Origin: Carettochelys insculpta | Taxonomy: Eukaryota; Chordata; Testudines; Carettochelyidae | NCBI RefSeq assembly: GCF_033958435.1 | Contig: NC_134138.1 | Span: forward strand, 272,343,798 to 272,407,797 | Length of the DNA stretch: 64,000 bases | Direction of reading: 5' to 3' | Part shown: piece by piece, positions 37,801-49,800 of the stretch | Layout of the letters: the number at the start of each line of letters is the position of its first letter | How positions within the stretch are numbered: position 1 is the stretch's first letter | The notes under the pieces: model-generated | Told to the model about the DNA's origin: nothing | The model's input: the letters and a program-made list of their open reading frames with translations, nothing else | Database searches by the model: none | Program-made: the position numbers and the translations under genes

Positions 37801-40800
37801 AACTCCAAGATCCCTTTCCTGATCTGTCGTAGCTAAATTTGACCCCATCATGTTGTACGTGTAATTTGGGTTATTTTTTCCAATGTGCATTACCTTACAC
37901 TTACCCACATTAAATTTCATTTGCCATTTGCTGCCCAATCACTCAGTGTGCTGAGATCTTTTTGTAGTTCTTCACAATCCCTTTTGGTTTTGACTGTCCT
38001 GAACAACTTGGTGTCATCTGCAAACTTTGCCACCTCACTGCTTACCTCATTTTCTAGATCATTGATGAACAAGTTGAACAGGATCGGTCCCAGGACTGAC
38101 CCCTGGGGAACACCACTAGTTACCCTCCTCCATTGTGAAAATTTACCATTTATTCCAACCCTTTGTTTTCTGTCTTTTAACCAATTCCCGATCCATGAAA
38201 GGATCTTTCCTCCTATCCCATGACCACCTAATTTACATAAAAGCCTTTGGTGTGGGACTATGTCAAAGGCTTTCTGGAAATCTAGGTATATTATGTCCAC
38301 TGGGTGCCCCTTGTCCGCATGTTTATTAACCCCTTCAAAGAATTCTAATAGATTAGTTAGACACGACTTCCCTCTGCAGAAACCATGCTGACTTTTGCCC
38401 AACATTTCGTGCTCTTCTACGTGCCTTGCAATTTTATTCTTTACTATTGTTTCTACTAATTTGCCTGGTACTGATGTTAGACTTATCGGTCTATAATTGT
38501 GAGGGTCTCCTCTGGAGCCTTTTTTAAATATTGGCGTTATATTGGCCGTCTTCCAGTCATTGGGTACCAAAGCGGATTTAAAGGATAGGTTACAAACCAC
38601 TGTTAATAACTCCGCAATTTCACATTTGAGTTCTTTCAGAACCCTTGGGTGAATACCGTCTGGTCCTGGAGACTTGTTACTATTCAGCTTATCAATTAAC
38701 TCCAAAACCTCCTCTAATGTCACTTCAATCTGGGAGAGTTCCTCAGATTTGCCACCTAAAAAGGCTGGCTCAGATTTAGGAACCTCTGTAACATCCTCAG
38801 CCGTGACGACTGAAGCAAAGAAATCATTTAATCACTCCGCAATGGCACTGTCTTCCTTGATCGCTCCTTTTATATCTTTATCGTCCAAGGGCCCCACTGC
38901 TTTTTTAGCGGGCTTCCTGCTTCTAATGTATTTAAAAAACATTTTACTATCATTTTTTGAATTTTTGGCTAGCTGTTCCTCAAAATCTTTTTTGGCTTTT
39001 CTTACTACATTATGACACTTAATTTGGGAGTGTTTATGTTCCTTTCTATTTTCCTCACTAGGATTTGACTTCCACTTTTTAAAAGCTGCCCATTTCTCTC
39101 TCACTGCCTTTTTAACATGGCTGTTAAGCCATGGTGGTCTTTGTTAGGTCTCTTACTGTGTTTTTTTATTTGGGGTATACATTTAAGTTGGGCCTCTAGT
39201 ATGGTGTCTTTAAACAGTTTCCATGCAGCTTCCAGGGATTTTAGTTTAGTTACTCTACCTTTTAGTTTCTGTTTAACTAGCTTCCTCATTTTAGTGTAAT
39301 TCCCCTTTTTGAAATTAAATGCCAGAGTGTTTGACCGCTGCGGTGTTCTTCCCAAAACAGGAATATTAAAAGTTATTATATTGTGGTCACTATTTCCAGG
39401 CAGTCCAGTAACAGTTACCTCTTGGACCAGATCCTGTGTTCCAGTCAGGACTAGATCGAGAATTGACTCTCCCCTTGTGGGTTCCTGTACTAGCTGCTCC
39501 AAGAAGCAGTAATTTAAGGCATCAAGAAATTTAATCTCTGAATCCCGTCCTGAGGTGACATGTACCCAATCAATATGGGGATAATTGAAATCTCCTATTA
39601 TTACTGTGTTTTTTATTGTGATAGCCTCTTTAATCTCCCTTATCATTTCAGCATCACTATCACTGTCCTGGTTAGGTGGTCGGTAATATATTCCTAATGC
39701 CATATTCATATTAGAGGAATGAATTGTTATCCATAATGATTCTATGGAACATTTTGATTCCTTTAGGATTTTTGTTTCATTTGATTCTATATTATCCTTC
39801 ACATATAGTACCACTCCGCCACCCGCACGACCTGTTCTGTCTTTCCGATATAATTTATATCCCGGTACGATAGTGTCCCACTGATTGTCCTCATTCCACC
39901 ATGTTTCTGTGATGCCTATTATGTCAACTTCCTCCTTTGATATGAGGTACTCCAGTTCACCCATCTTATTAGACAGACTCCTAGCATTTGTGTAAAAGCA
40001 CTTTAAAAAACTACCACTATTTATATGTCCGCCTTTCACAGACGCCTTGGATTTTTTTATATGCGATTGTTTCACATCTGATCTTGCCCATATATTATTT
40101 CCCACGTTCCCTATCTGACTAACTTCCAGGGAATCCCTATCTATGGAGCCTCGTGTAAGAGAAGTCTCCGTCCGATCCACGTGCTCCCCCACACCAATCG
40201 GCTTTCCCCCACCTCTTAGTTTCAAAACTGCTGTACAACCTTTTTAATGTTTAATGCCAGCAGTCTGGATCCACCTTGATTTAGGTGGAGCCCATCATTC
40301 CTGTATAGGCTCCCCCTACCCCAAAAGTGTCCCCAGTTCCTAATAAATCTAAACCCCTGTTCCCTACACCATCGTCTCATCCACGCATTGAGACTCTGAA
40401 GTTCTGCCTGTCTATCTGGCCCTGCGCGTGGAACTGGAAGCATTTCAAAGAATGCCACCATAGATGTTCTGGATTTCAGTCTCTTTCCTAGTAACCTAAA
40501 TTTGGCCTCCAGAACATCTCTTCTACCCTTCCCTATGTCATTGGTACCGACATGTACCACAACCACCGGCTCCTCCCCAGCACTGCCCATAAGTCTGTCT
40601 AGATGCCTCGAGAGATCCGCAACCTGCGCACCAGGCAGGCAAGTCACCATACAGTTCTCCCGGTCATCACAAACCCAACTATCTATATTTCTAATGATCG
40701 AATCCCCCACTACTAAAACCTGCGTCTTCCTAACAGCTGGCGCTCCCTTCCCTGGAGAAGTATCCTCGGCACGAGAGGATACCATAGCACCCTCTGGAAG

Positions 40801-43800
40801 GAGTGTCCCAAATATGGGATGGTTTCCCTCTGCTCCCATTGACTGCTCTCCTTCCCTGAGCCTTTCATCCTCCGTAACAGCATCAGGACTGTCAGATTGG
40901 AGGTGGGACAGCCCTACTATGTCCTGGAAAGTCTCATCAACAAACACCTCTGCCTTCCTTAGTTCCTCCAGTTCAGCCACCCTGACCTCCAAAGCATGCA
41001 CTCGGTCTCTGAGGGCCAGGAGCTCCTTGCATTGAGCGCACACATACGCCACCCGCCCACAGGGTAGGTAGTCATACATACTGCACCCGACACAATAAAC
41101 AGGATAGCCCCCACTCTGCTGCTGGGCTTCTGCCTCCATTTCCTACTCTAATTATATATGAGGGTTTAATGAAATGTTTCAGATAGAGGTTGTTATAAAG
41201 TATTTAAGTTTAAGGGCAATAGAAGTCACTGGCTCCCTCCATGCTCCCCCTCTAACTCCCCTCTCAAAACTCCCTCCTGTTAGCACTCACCCTGTTCGCA
41301 AGCACCCGGTCGCAAAGCTCCCTGGTCGCTTACTAGCGGGGTTTAAGTGCTCGGCCTCCCTGATAGCTCCTTCCTCTGCCTACAGCTCAGCCAATCAGCA
41401 CACGGTGTTTCAATTAAAACCTAATCAAGACTCACAGCTTCCAACTGGCTGCCTGAGCACACGGCCTTTCAAACGGGGTGGGTCCTAATGCCTTCCTCAT
41501 ACCCTCGTACATTCCTCTGAGATTACCAAAGTCGGCACAGGTCGGGATGATGCTGCATAGCTGGAGCCAGTGGTTGTTGCCATAGCGCCTGGCTGTCTGC
41601 TGTACTGTTCTTCTGGCCTCTCTAAGTGCTTGCTGGGTACTCTGGCTCAGTGAGCGTTTGTACTCCAGGAGTGCAGCGTGCTTCTTTTCAATGACTGGAA
41701 TAATCTCATCGGAGTTAGCTTCAAACCAGTTGTTCATGTTTCTAGCTCTTCTTCCAAACACCGACAAGGACGTGTTGTAAACTGTATCCTTCAGATGTTA
41801 CCATTTGGATGTCACATCGGCACCCCCACGGCTGCTGCGCAGATTTTCCTGGAGGGTCTCTCTGAACTTTCCAGCTTTCTCCGAGTTCGCCATCTTTCTG
41901 GCGTCAATGTGGGGGCTTCCAGCAGGTTTAGAGCGGTACAGCTTCTTGGGTCTCAGCTTGAGCTTGGAGCAAACTAGCGAGTGATCTGTATCACAGTCAG
42001 CACTATGATAGCTGCGTGTCAGAAGAACGTTTTTGAGGTTATTATGCCTAGTGATGACCACATCTAGTTGATGCCAGTGCTTCGAGCATGGGTGTCTCCA
42101 CGACACTCTGCTGTGGCTTCGTTTGGAAGAATGTGTTTGTGATGCACAGATTGTGGTACGTGCACAGTTCATGGAGACGCTGTCCATTGTCATTCATTTT
42201 TCCCACACCGAAGTGTCCTAAGCAGGAAGGCCGTGAGGCCCAATCAGCTCCAACTCTTACATTGAAGTCACCCAAGATGTACAGTTGTTCACGAGCAGGT
42301 ATTTGCGCTACAGCAGCACTAAGCACGTCATAGAACTTGTCTTTTACTTCTGGTGTGGCGTACAGGGTTGGAGCATAAGCGCTGATCAGGTGGACAGGAC
42401 CAGCGCAAGTTTGAAGCGTGATCCGAAGAAGTCTTTCTGATCTGCCCGTGACTAAATCAACCATTTGTAGAAGGGTTTTTCTGACAGCAAAGCCAACACC
42501 ATGCTCTCTGGGTTCTTCTTGGGCTTTACCCTGCCAGAAAAAGGTGTAGTCCTTTTCCTTTAGAGATCCTGAATCTGCGAGTCGCGTCTCTTGCAGTGCA
42601 GCAATATCAACTCTGAGCCTCTTCAGTTCCTCGTTGATGACAGCAGTTCGGTGTCAACTTCTGGCACTGTCCCGGCAACTCCTGCAGCTGAGCTGGTACC
42701 AGACGTGGAGGTTATCCTCTCCTTTGGACTATATCAGTAAAGCCGAGAGGGGGACACTGGTGTCTGGGCAGCCCAGAGTCTCCATAATAAGTGCCCAGGC
42801 TCGCGCCCGGAGAGGTACTCCGGCATCGCTGAACAGCGTTGCATCAACACAGGAGGCAACAGATACCGGTTATAAGCTCTTGCTCGATTGGCATAGAGAA
42901 CGAGCGCCAGGGGTTGCCTTCGACGGTGGGAGAGATCCTCGCATCTCACTGGACAGTCACCGCCTGCCTCAAGCTGGGCAGCCCCCAGCCAATGGGGTAC
43001 TGTCCCGCCACAGTTCACCTGCCTCGCTGGATGCGTGACGCTTAAGGTTCCTGAACCTGACAAGTGACTGAAATTTGGGCACCAGGCAAACCAATAAGAA
43101 AATCAACAAGAAATGAGAAACATCAGCAATTTAAGCTTGCTTGCTGGAATGTGCAGACCATGCTGACTGGCTTGACTGAAGATCTTCAGGCCATCAGTGA
43201 CACCCGCAAGACTGCTGCCTTTACCCCACACACACTTATAGGGTGTACCTCTCATGGTGCAGTCCAAGACCCAGAGTCCACAGATGCATCACCATGGCGG
43301 TGCTAGCTGTCCACTTGTCTGCAGCTTCCCGCCGACTGCTGGCTGTTTGCAGCTCCTCCTCTCGGCTGTCCACTGGTCAGACGGCCCATCTGCCCACTAC
43401 TCCTCCTACTGGCCGCCCATACTGTCCATCCACTGCTCCTCCTAACGGCCAGCTGCACCATCCATCCACTGCATCTCCTACCAGCTGTCTACTGTGGGTT
43501 TGGCCCAAGGCAAAAGCCTGTGATTTCAGCTCTTAGGGGCCTCAACTACCACCCTGTGATTTCAGTTCTCAATATCTACTAAAGTAGAGTCTCATAAAAA
43601 ATACAAATACTAGTATCCAGCTCTACCTTTTAACAAGCAGGGAGGGCTAGTGAAAACAGGCTTATAACCACACAGCCAAGGCCTAGGCAGGGCCATAGCA
43701 CTCAGCTCACTAATTCAACCAGTACCCCCTTCCCTCCTGCTTTACACTGCTTTAGACCAGGGGAGCCCTGGGTCATCCTTGTCTTATTCAGTTATGATGA

Positions 43801-46800
43801 CTGTCCTGTCCTCCACAATGACGTGGAGCATTGGTGAGACTTCACAATTCTTTTACTGAGTGTCAGCCTAAATTGTGATTTTAGAACAATGCATTCACAA
43901 TAAACAAAATTTCATTGCTTCCTTGCTACCTATCAGCTTTGTTTTCATGGTATCACATATGCACACCTTTGCATTCTCATGCAAATGATCTCTGGGAGAC
44001 ACATTCCTCCCAGCCTTCAACAGCATTGCATTCCTGCTGCCATGTTCCTTACATATACATATTCAGTGCACTTTAAGAAATGTATGGAAGTATCAGAGGG
44101 TCCCACGAATCATAATAAAACTGATTAAAGGTTTAGAAAACATGCCCTATGAGGGAAGATGTAAAAAACAAACAAACAAAAACAAAAACTACACTTCTGT
44201 ATGTTTAATCCTGAGAAAAGTAAGCCAGTTTGGGCAGTAGATATCACTACTTACTGCTTAACCCATGTACTCCTGGTGGAGCATAAGTCATCTACAGGTC
44301 TCCTGCACTTCACTCTTTCTCAAGACAAAACTTCTAGCTGACTCCAGGAGCAACCCACTTGTTGTCCTTCATTCTCAGGGTTACTGGCCTAGTGGCGGGG
44401 GGGTGGAAACAGTAGACATATCTTGGTTTTTATAAGATTTCTAACACAGTTCCATATCACATTTGCATACGCAACTTAAGGGAAATGTGGTCTAGATAAA
44501 ATTGCTACTAGGCCCGTGCACAACTCGTTGAATGATTACACATCATCAAATGGTTTGAATGATTACGCAATGGTTTTGCATTCAAAGTGGGGAGGTGTAT
44601 CTAGTGGAGTCAGCCCTGTGGCCAGTGCTAGACAATATTTTCATCAGTAACGTGTAAAGCAGACTGTAGAATAAGTTTATCAGTTTTACAGATGACACCA
44701 CAATGGAAGGGATTGTGGGCACTTTCTGGCCTTTGATTAAAATTCAAAACAACCTCGACAAATTGAAGAATTGGTCTGCATCAGTTTTCCCTGTATGCTG
44801 AGCACTTGGGTTGGCACCTGAGAGAGATTCAGGTGCCACTTAGTTGATTAACAGATCACCCACGGTGCCCACATCCAGCAGCATGTGTTTCGACTAGTGG
44901 TGCACATCCATAAATGCACATAACAAAATTCAATCTGCACGTGGATGGAAAATATTGGCAGGAACATTGGTCTGAAGCCAATAAGGTTAAATTAAAAAAA
45001 AAAAAGACGAGTGAAAAGTATTTCACTTTGGAAAGAAAATTTAACTACACAAATGCAAAATGTGGTATACATGGATCACAAACTGAATATGGTCCAATAA
45101 TATGCAGCTACTATAAATTAGCTAATGTATTCTGAGGTGCATTAATAGGAATGTGGTATGTAAGACCTGGGAGATAATTGCTCTGATCTACTTAATGTTG
45201 ACGAGATTCAGCTGGAGGACTGAGTCCAGTTCTGGGTGCCACACTTTAGGAAAATGTGAAGAGAGGCCTGAGAAAAGCAACAAAATTTATAAAAGATTTA
45301 GAAAACCATCAATGAGGAAAGGTGAAAAGAACTGGGTCGGTATAAACTTGGGAAAAGAAGACAGAGGGGGACTTGATAGTTGTCTTTGAATATATTAAGA
45401 GCTGTTACAAAAGGTCAGTGATCCATGGTGCTCCTGTTCATGGAGGTAGGACAAGCAACAGTTACCGTAATCTGCAGCAAGGAAGGTTTGGCTTAGATAG
45501 TTAAAAATCTTTCTAACTATAAGGAGGTTGTGGAATCCACATCATGTGAAGGTTTTAAGAACAAGTTAGTCCTTTCAGAGATAACCTAGGTACATGTGGT
45601 CCTGCATCAGAGCAGAGGGCTGGAGTAGATGACCTCTCAAGTTTCCTTCCAGGCTGCTCTAGGATTCTGTATCCTTATATTCTACCCCTCCCACACACCC
45701 CCTCCACCCTTCCCATCATTCATACATTCATAGATATTGAGTCCAGAAGGTATGATTGTGATCAGAGAACTTTTCCTGATATTGCAATAACATTTGGTTA
45801 TTATGAGAAACAAGCCAGGAAAGAAAATAAATGATTCTTCTGTGTTAATCAGATATTATTTCCTTCCAGGTTGGGATAACATGGGGCAAACTCACCCAGG
45901 TAGGAAAAAGTTTTCTTGACTTCCTGGTTTTTTTATATATGTTCTCCCAGAGCTCATCTCTTAAAATCACTCTGGATTAGGGTGAGCCTCAGATGAGAAA
46001 GTCAGATTGACACCTGCTATTTTGTTCTTAGTAAATGTTGGTGGTATTACAACAGCACTCCAGAAGGGAAATTCTGAACTATCAGATGTCTTTTAAAATC
46101 AGTTTAACCTAAATGTTAAGATATCTTACTCAAAATCATATGATTATTGCATAATACAGGACAGAATTAAGGCTGTCTGGGTGCCTTAACTGTGCATTTC
46201 CGTATCTTTGCTTCCTTGGATTTTCTTTCAATTGCATCTTAATATTTCATGTCTTTGATTTAGACTACTTGATTTTGGGCTATGATACAGGCATGTCGTG
46301 GAGTTTTATCCTAAACTGCCGATATATACTCTCAAGCTATGTCACAGGCCTGTCATGGGGTTTTATCCTAAATTGCTGATATATACTCTCAAGCTTAATT
46401 CCATTTTATTATAGATTTAAACGTGTGTGCATACATGTGCATGTGTAAATTTTAGCATAGGTATATCCAGCATTCAAGCCAGAGGGTGAACCCATATTTG
46501 CAATTCCATCTTTCCCAAATGCAAAACAAAACAGGCAGCTGATTTAGGACCCGACCCAAAGATGTTGGGAATCAGCAGGAGTCTTTCCACTCACTTTCCT
46601 AAACAGTGGATCAAACCCCTATTGTGAACACTATAAACAAGATATCCTCACTGTATTTCTGGTTTTGTAGGTGATTTTGACCTATTGGATAGCACAGACC
46701 AAACTCCCTTAGGTAAGGAAAAGATGCAAGGATGTTTTTTGTTTATTTAATTTTACTCTATTCTCAAGGACTAACCCAGCTTTCTCTCCTGCCGGCTAGA

Positions 46801-49800
46801 AATTATATTTCAAATCAATTCTAATTACAGTGCCACACTTAATAGTGTATTACTTTTTGCAGCATTAGGAAGATTTATACATCAGTTGAATGCTGCAGTC
46901 TAACAAGGATATAATTATAAATTATATTTACTACTGGAGCAATAATTATTGAATGGTGTTGATGAAATCCAACCCTGTGATTTAGTAGATATTTCTGCAG
47001 AGAAATGGGAACTGGTGTGCAACGGTACCTTCCTGAAATTCACAGAGTAGTGCAATGTTCACAAAAGAATGCACTCATTAAATACGTGTGTGCTGTTCCA
47101 TTCATGGTCCTGCCATTGACATGATGGGCTGCTGCACAGAACTGTTCTAAAAATGAAAAGTACCGAGCAGTAGAAAATCCTATCGCAGAAACTGAAATTG
47201 TAATCCATTCTGGTTAAGGCTTCATCCAAAGAGAAGAAATGACAATGGCTCAATAAACAGAAATGAAAGTGTTCAGCAAAGAATTCAGTGCACCACCAAA
47301 CCTTGGGTCTAACTTTTCAGTGCGGTCACAAGAGCTCCTGCTCTGACACATTAAAGTGTCTTAGGTAACTGGGGATGTGAATGAGCATGTTAGCCATTCT
47401 TCTAGGCTTCAGATTCCTCCTTTTCAACACTTTCACAACTGCAGTCTTTGGACTGTAGCTAAGGTGTAAGTTATAAAGTTGTCAAGCCAGGAATTCTGTG
47501 GTATGTTCCAGACAGTAAAGGATGACATGTCCTGTGGTTTGATATGGCAATGGCATTTCCCCTGCAATCTATTTTACACATGTTCTTTCCAGATTCAGGG
47601 ATCATCAGCAGAAACTGTACAGAGGATGGCTGGTCTGAACCTTTTCCTCATTATTATGATGCCTGTGGGTTTGATGAAAATGAAACAGAGTCAGAAAACC
47701 AGGTAGGAACCTCTTTAAAAATTAGCAGCAGGTTAAGGAAAATGCACATTTGTTAACTCTAGGGATGAGGGATGATCTAGGTGGAAGTAACTGTTGTTCA
47801 TATCCATACATCTAAGTTTAAAAAAGGCTGAGCTTTTCTTGTATTCTAGCATTACACGACATATTTCCATAATACAGGTTGAACCTCTCTAATCTGGAAC
47901 TCTCTTCTCTGGAAAACTCCATAATCCAGCATGTTTTTAGTTAGCTGGATGGCCACTTATCATGGGTGGGACCAAGTTTCCTGAAGTCCCATAAAATTTA
48001 TTTACAGCCACCAGTCCTGGCTCTCAGCATTCTGTGCAGTTAGTTAGCTGTAACTTATTCTTAAATATCTTCTAAGAGCCCAGTAAGAAGTGAACATGTT
48101 GATAATGTGGTGCTATCCTAGAGCACAGGGCTGGAGATGACCTTTCAAGGTCCCTTCCAGGCTTTTTTAGGATTCTGTATCCTTACATTCTTCCTGTCAT
48201 CCTGCCCCTGTCATTCATACAACTGACCTCCCATCATCTGGGAAATTCTTTCATCCAGCACTGGTCAGGTCCTGAGGTTGCTGGACAAGAGAGGTTAAAC
48301 CTGTATTAATACACACCACTTCTGTGGCATATAGCTCTTAGAAACATCAATTAATTTATCCTTACAGTTGAAAATGAGTCTGCCGTTAGGTAAGCTGCTG
48401 TGCTTTTGAACAACGCTGGAAATAGTCACTGTAATCACTAAGGTTTAGTTTTTGTCCCACCACTGTTAGTCAGTTTAGTAACACACTATGCCACAGAGGT
48501 GTGCCTGTGCTAACCCTGGTCATTAGGGCTACGTCTACACGTGCACACTACATCGAAATAGCTTATTTCGATGAATAGCGTCTACACGTCCTCCAGGGCT
48601 GGCAACGTCGACGTTCATCGTCGACATTGGGCAACACCACATCGAAATAGGCGTTGCGAGGGTACGTCTACACGCCAAAGTAGCACACATCAAAATAAGG
48701 GTGCCAGGAACAGCTGCAGAGAGGGTCACAGGGTGGACTCAACAGCAAGCCACTCCCTTAAAGGGCCCCTCCCAGACACACTTGCACTAAACAGCACAAG
48801 ATCCGCAGAGCCGACAACTAGTTGCAGACCCTGTGCATGCAGCATGGATCCCCAGCTGCAGCAGCAGCAGCCAGAAGCCCTGGGCTAAGGGCTTCTGCAC
48901 ATGGTGACCATAGAGCCCCGCGGGGGCTGGAGAGAGAGCATCTCTCAACCCCTCAGCTGATGGCTGCCATGGAGGACCCCGCTATTTCGATGTTGCAGGA
49001 CACGGATCGTCTACACGTTCCCTACTTCGACGTTGAACGTCGAAGTAGGGCGCTATACCCATCCCCTCATGGGGTTAGCAACTTCGACGTCTCGCCACCT
49101 AACGTTGAAGTTAACTTCGAAATAGTGCCCAACATGTGTAGCCATGATGGGTGCTATTTCGAAGTTGGCGCTGCTACTTCGAAGTAGCTTGCACGTGTAG
49201 ACGTGGCTTAGATGTGGCAAGGGAGAAGTTAATGAAGACACCACGTATGAGCCCAGTCCAGTTCATATGTCTCATGCAAGCCAGGCCATTAAGGTTTAGG
49301 CTGACTGGAATTACTCCCCTGAGTGAGGTGAGCGAGAGCTGGCTCTATCTGACAGTACCATGTGCTGTTTGTTTCTCAAGGATTACTACTACCTCTCTGT
49401 GAAGGCTCTGTACACAGTCGGGTACAGCACTTCCCTTGTGTCCCTCACCACAGCAATGGTTATCCTGTGTCGTTTCAGGTGAGTCACCAGAAATGATTTG
49501 TCACTTATCTCTGAAGGAGGGACAAAGGCTCAGGGCCCAGGGGACTGAAAAAACCCCAAAAAAAAATCAAGTCACTGACTTCAGCAGTTACAAAAATAGT
49601 ATGCCAGCAGTCCCATAAAATCAGGGGTCACTGAGCCTTGGTATTGTTCACATCTTAGTGCACATGGGATTGGAATTTCCAAAGCACTCAGCATTATATA
49701 CTTATCTGGACCCTATTGCCATACCATCTGAGCATGACATGATCTTTTAACATGGGGAAATAGGACAGTGCTATCATACCCATTTTACAGACTGGGAAAA

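Larger units (their letters stand above)
37012..41482 (-). mobile_element. Near full-length CR1 LINE inserted in the old LINE
   Basis: Minus strand, about 4.47 kb: 5' UTR (41482-41140), ORF1 (41139-40222), ORF2 (40225 to about 37210), 3' UTR and the 8-bp tail repeat (TTCTTATG)n at 37012-37040. Both outer junctions fall in the RT linker of the older LINE (MRKALGPT on one side, [11 protein letters not shown] on the other). I see no clear target duplication. Confidence 0.93.
35043..43217 (-). mobile_element. Old non-LTR retrotransposon (RTE-like, zinc-finger-ended), 5'-inverted, interrupted by CR1
   Basis: Minus strand from the endonuclease (about 42645) to the 3' UTR tail CCTACTACTACTGG (near 35043), with a CR1 inserted between about 37012 and 41482. 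The encoded protein has an AP endonuclease ([33 protein letters not shown]), a linker ([15 protein letters not shown]), RT ([48 protein letters not shown]) and a C-terminal finger ([20 protein letters not shown]). Visible lesions: a frameshift near 42110, a stop at 41798-41800, the CR1 insertion, a stop at 36257-36259, and FADD changed to FADN in the RT active site. The 5' UTR and first codons are inverted at 42656-43217. The exact clade (RTE, RTE-X or a neighbour) is not settled. Confidence 0.88.

Noticed and set aside
40502..41035. A 177-codon + strand frame opposite CR1 ORF1
   Set aside because: It is the antisense shadow of ORF1, which explains every codon-level pattern there.
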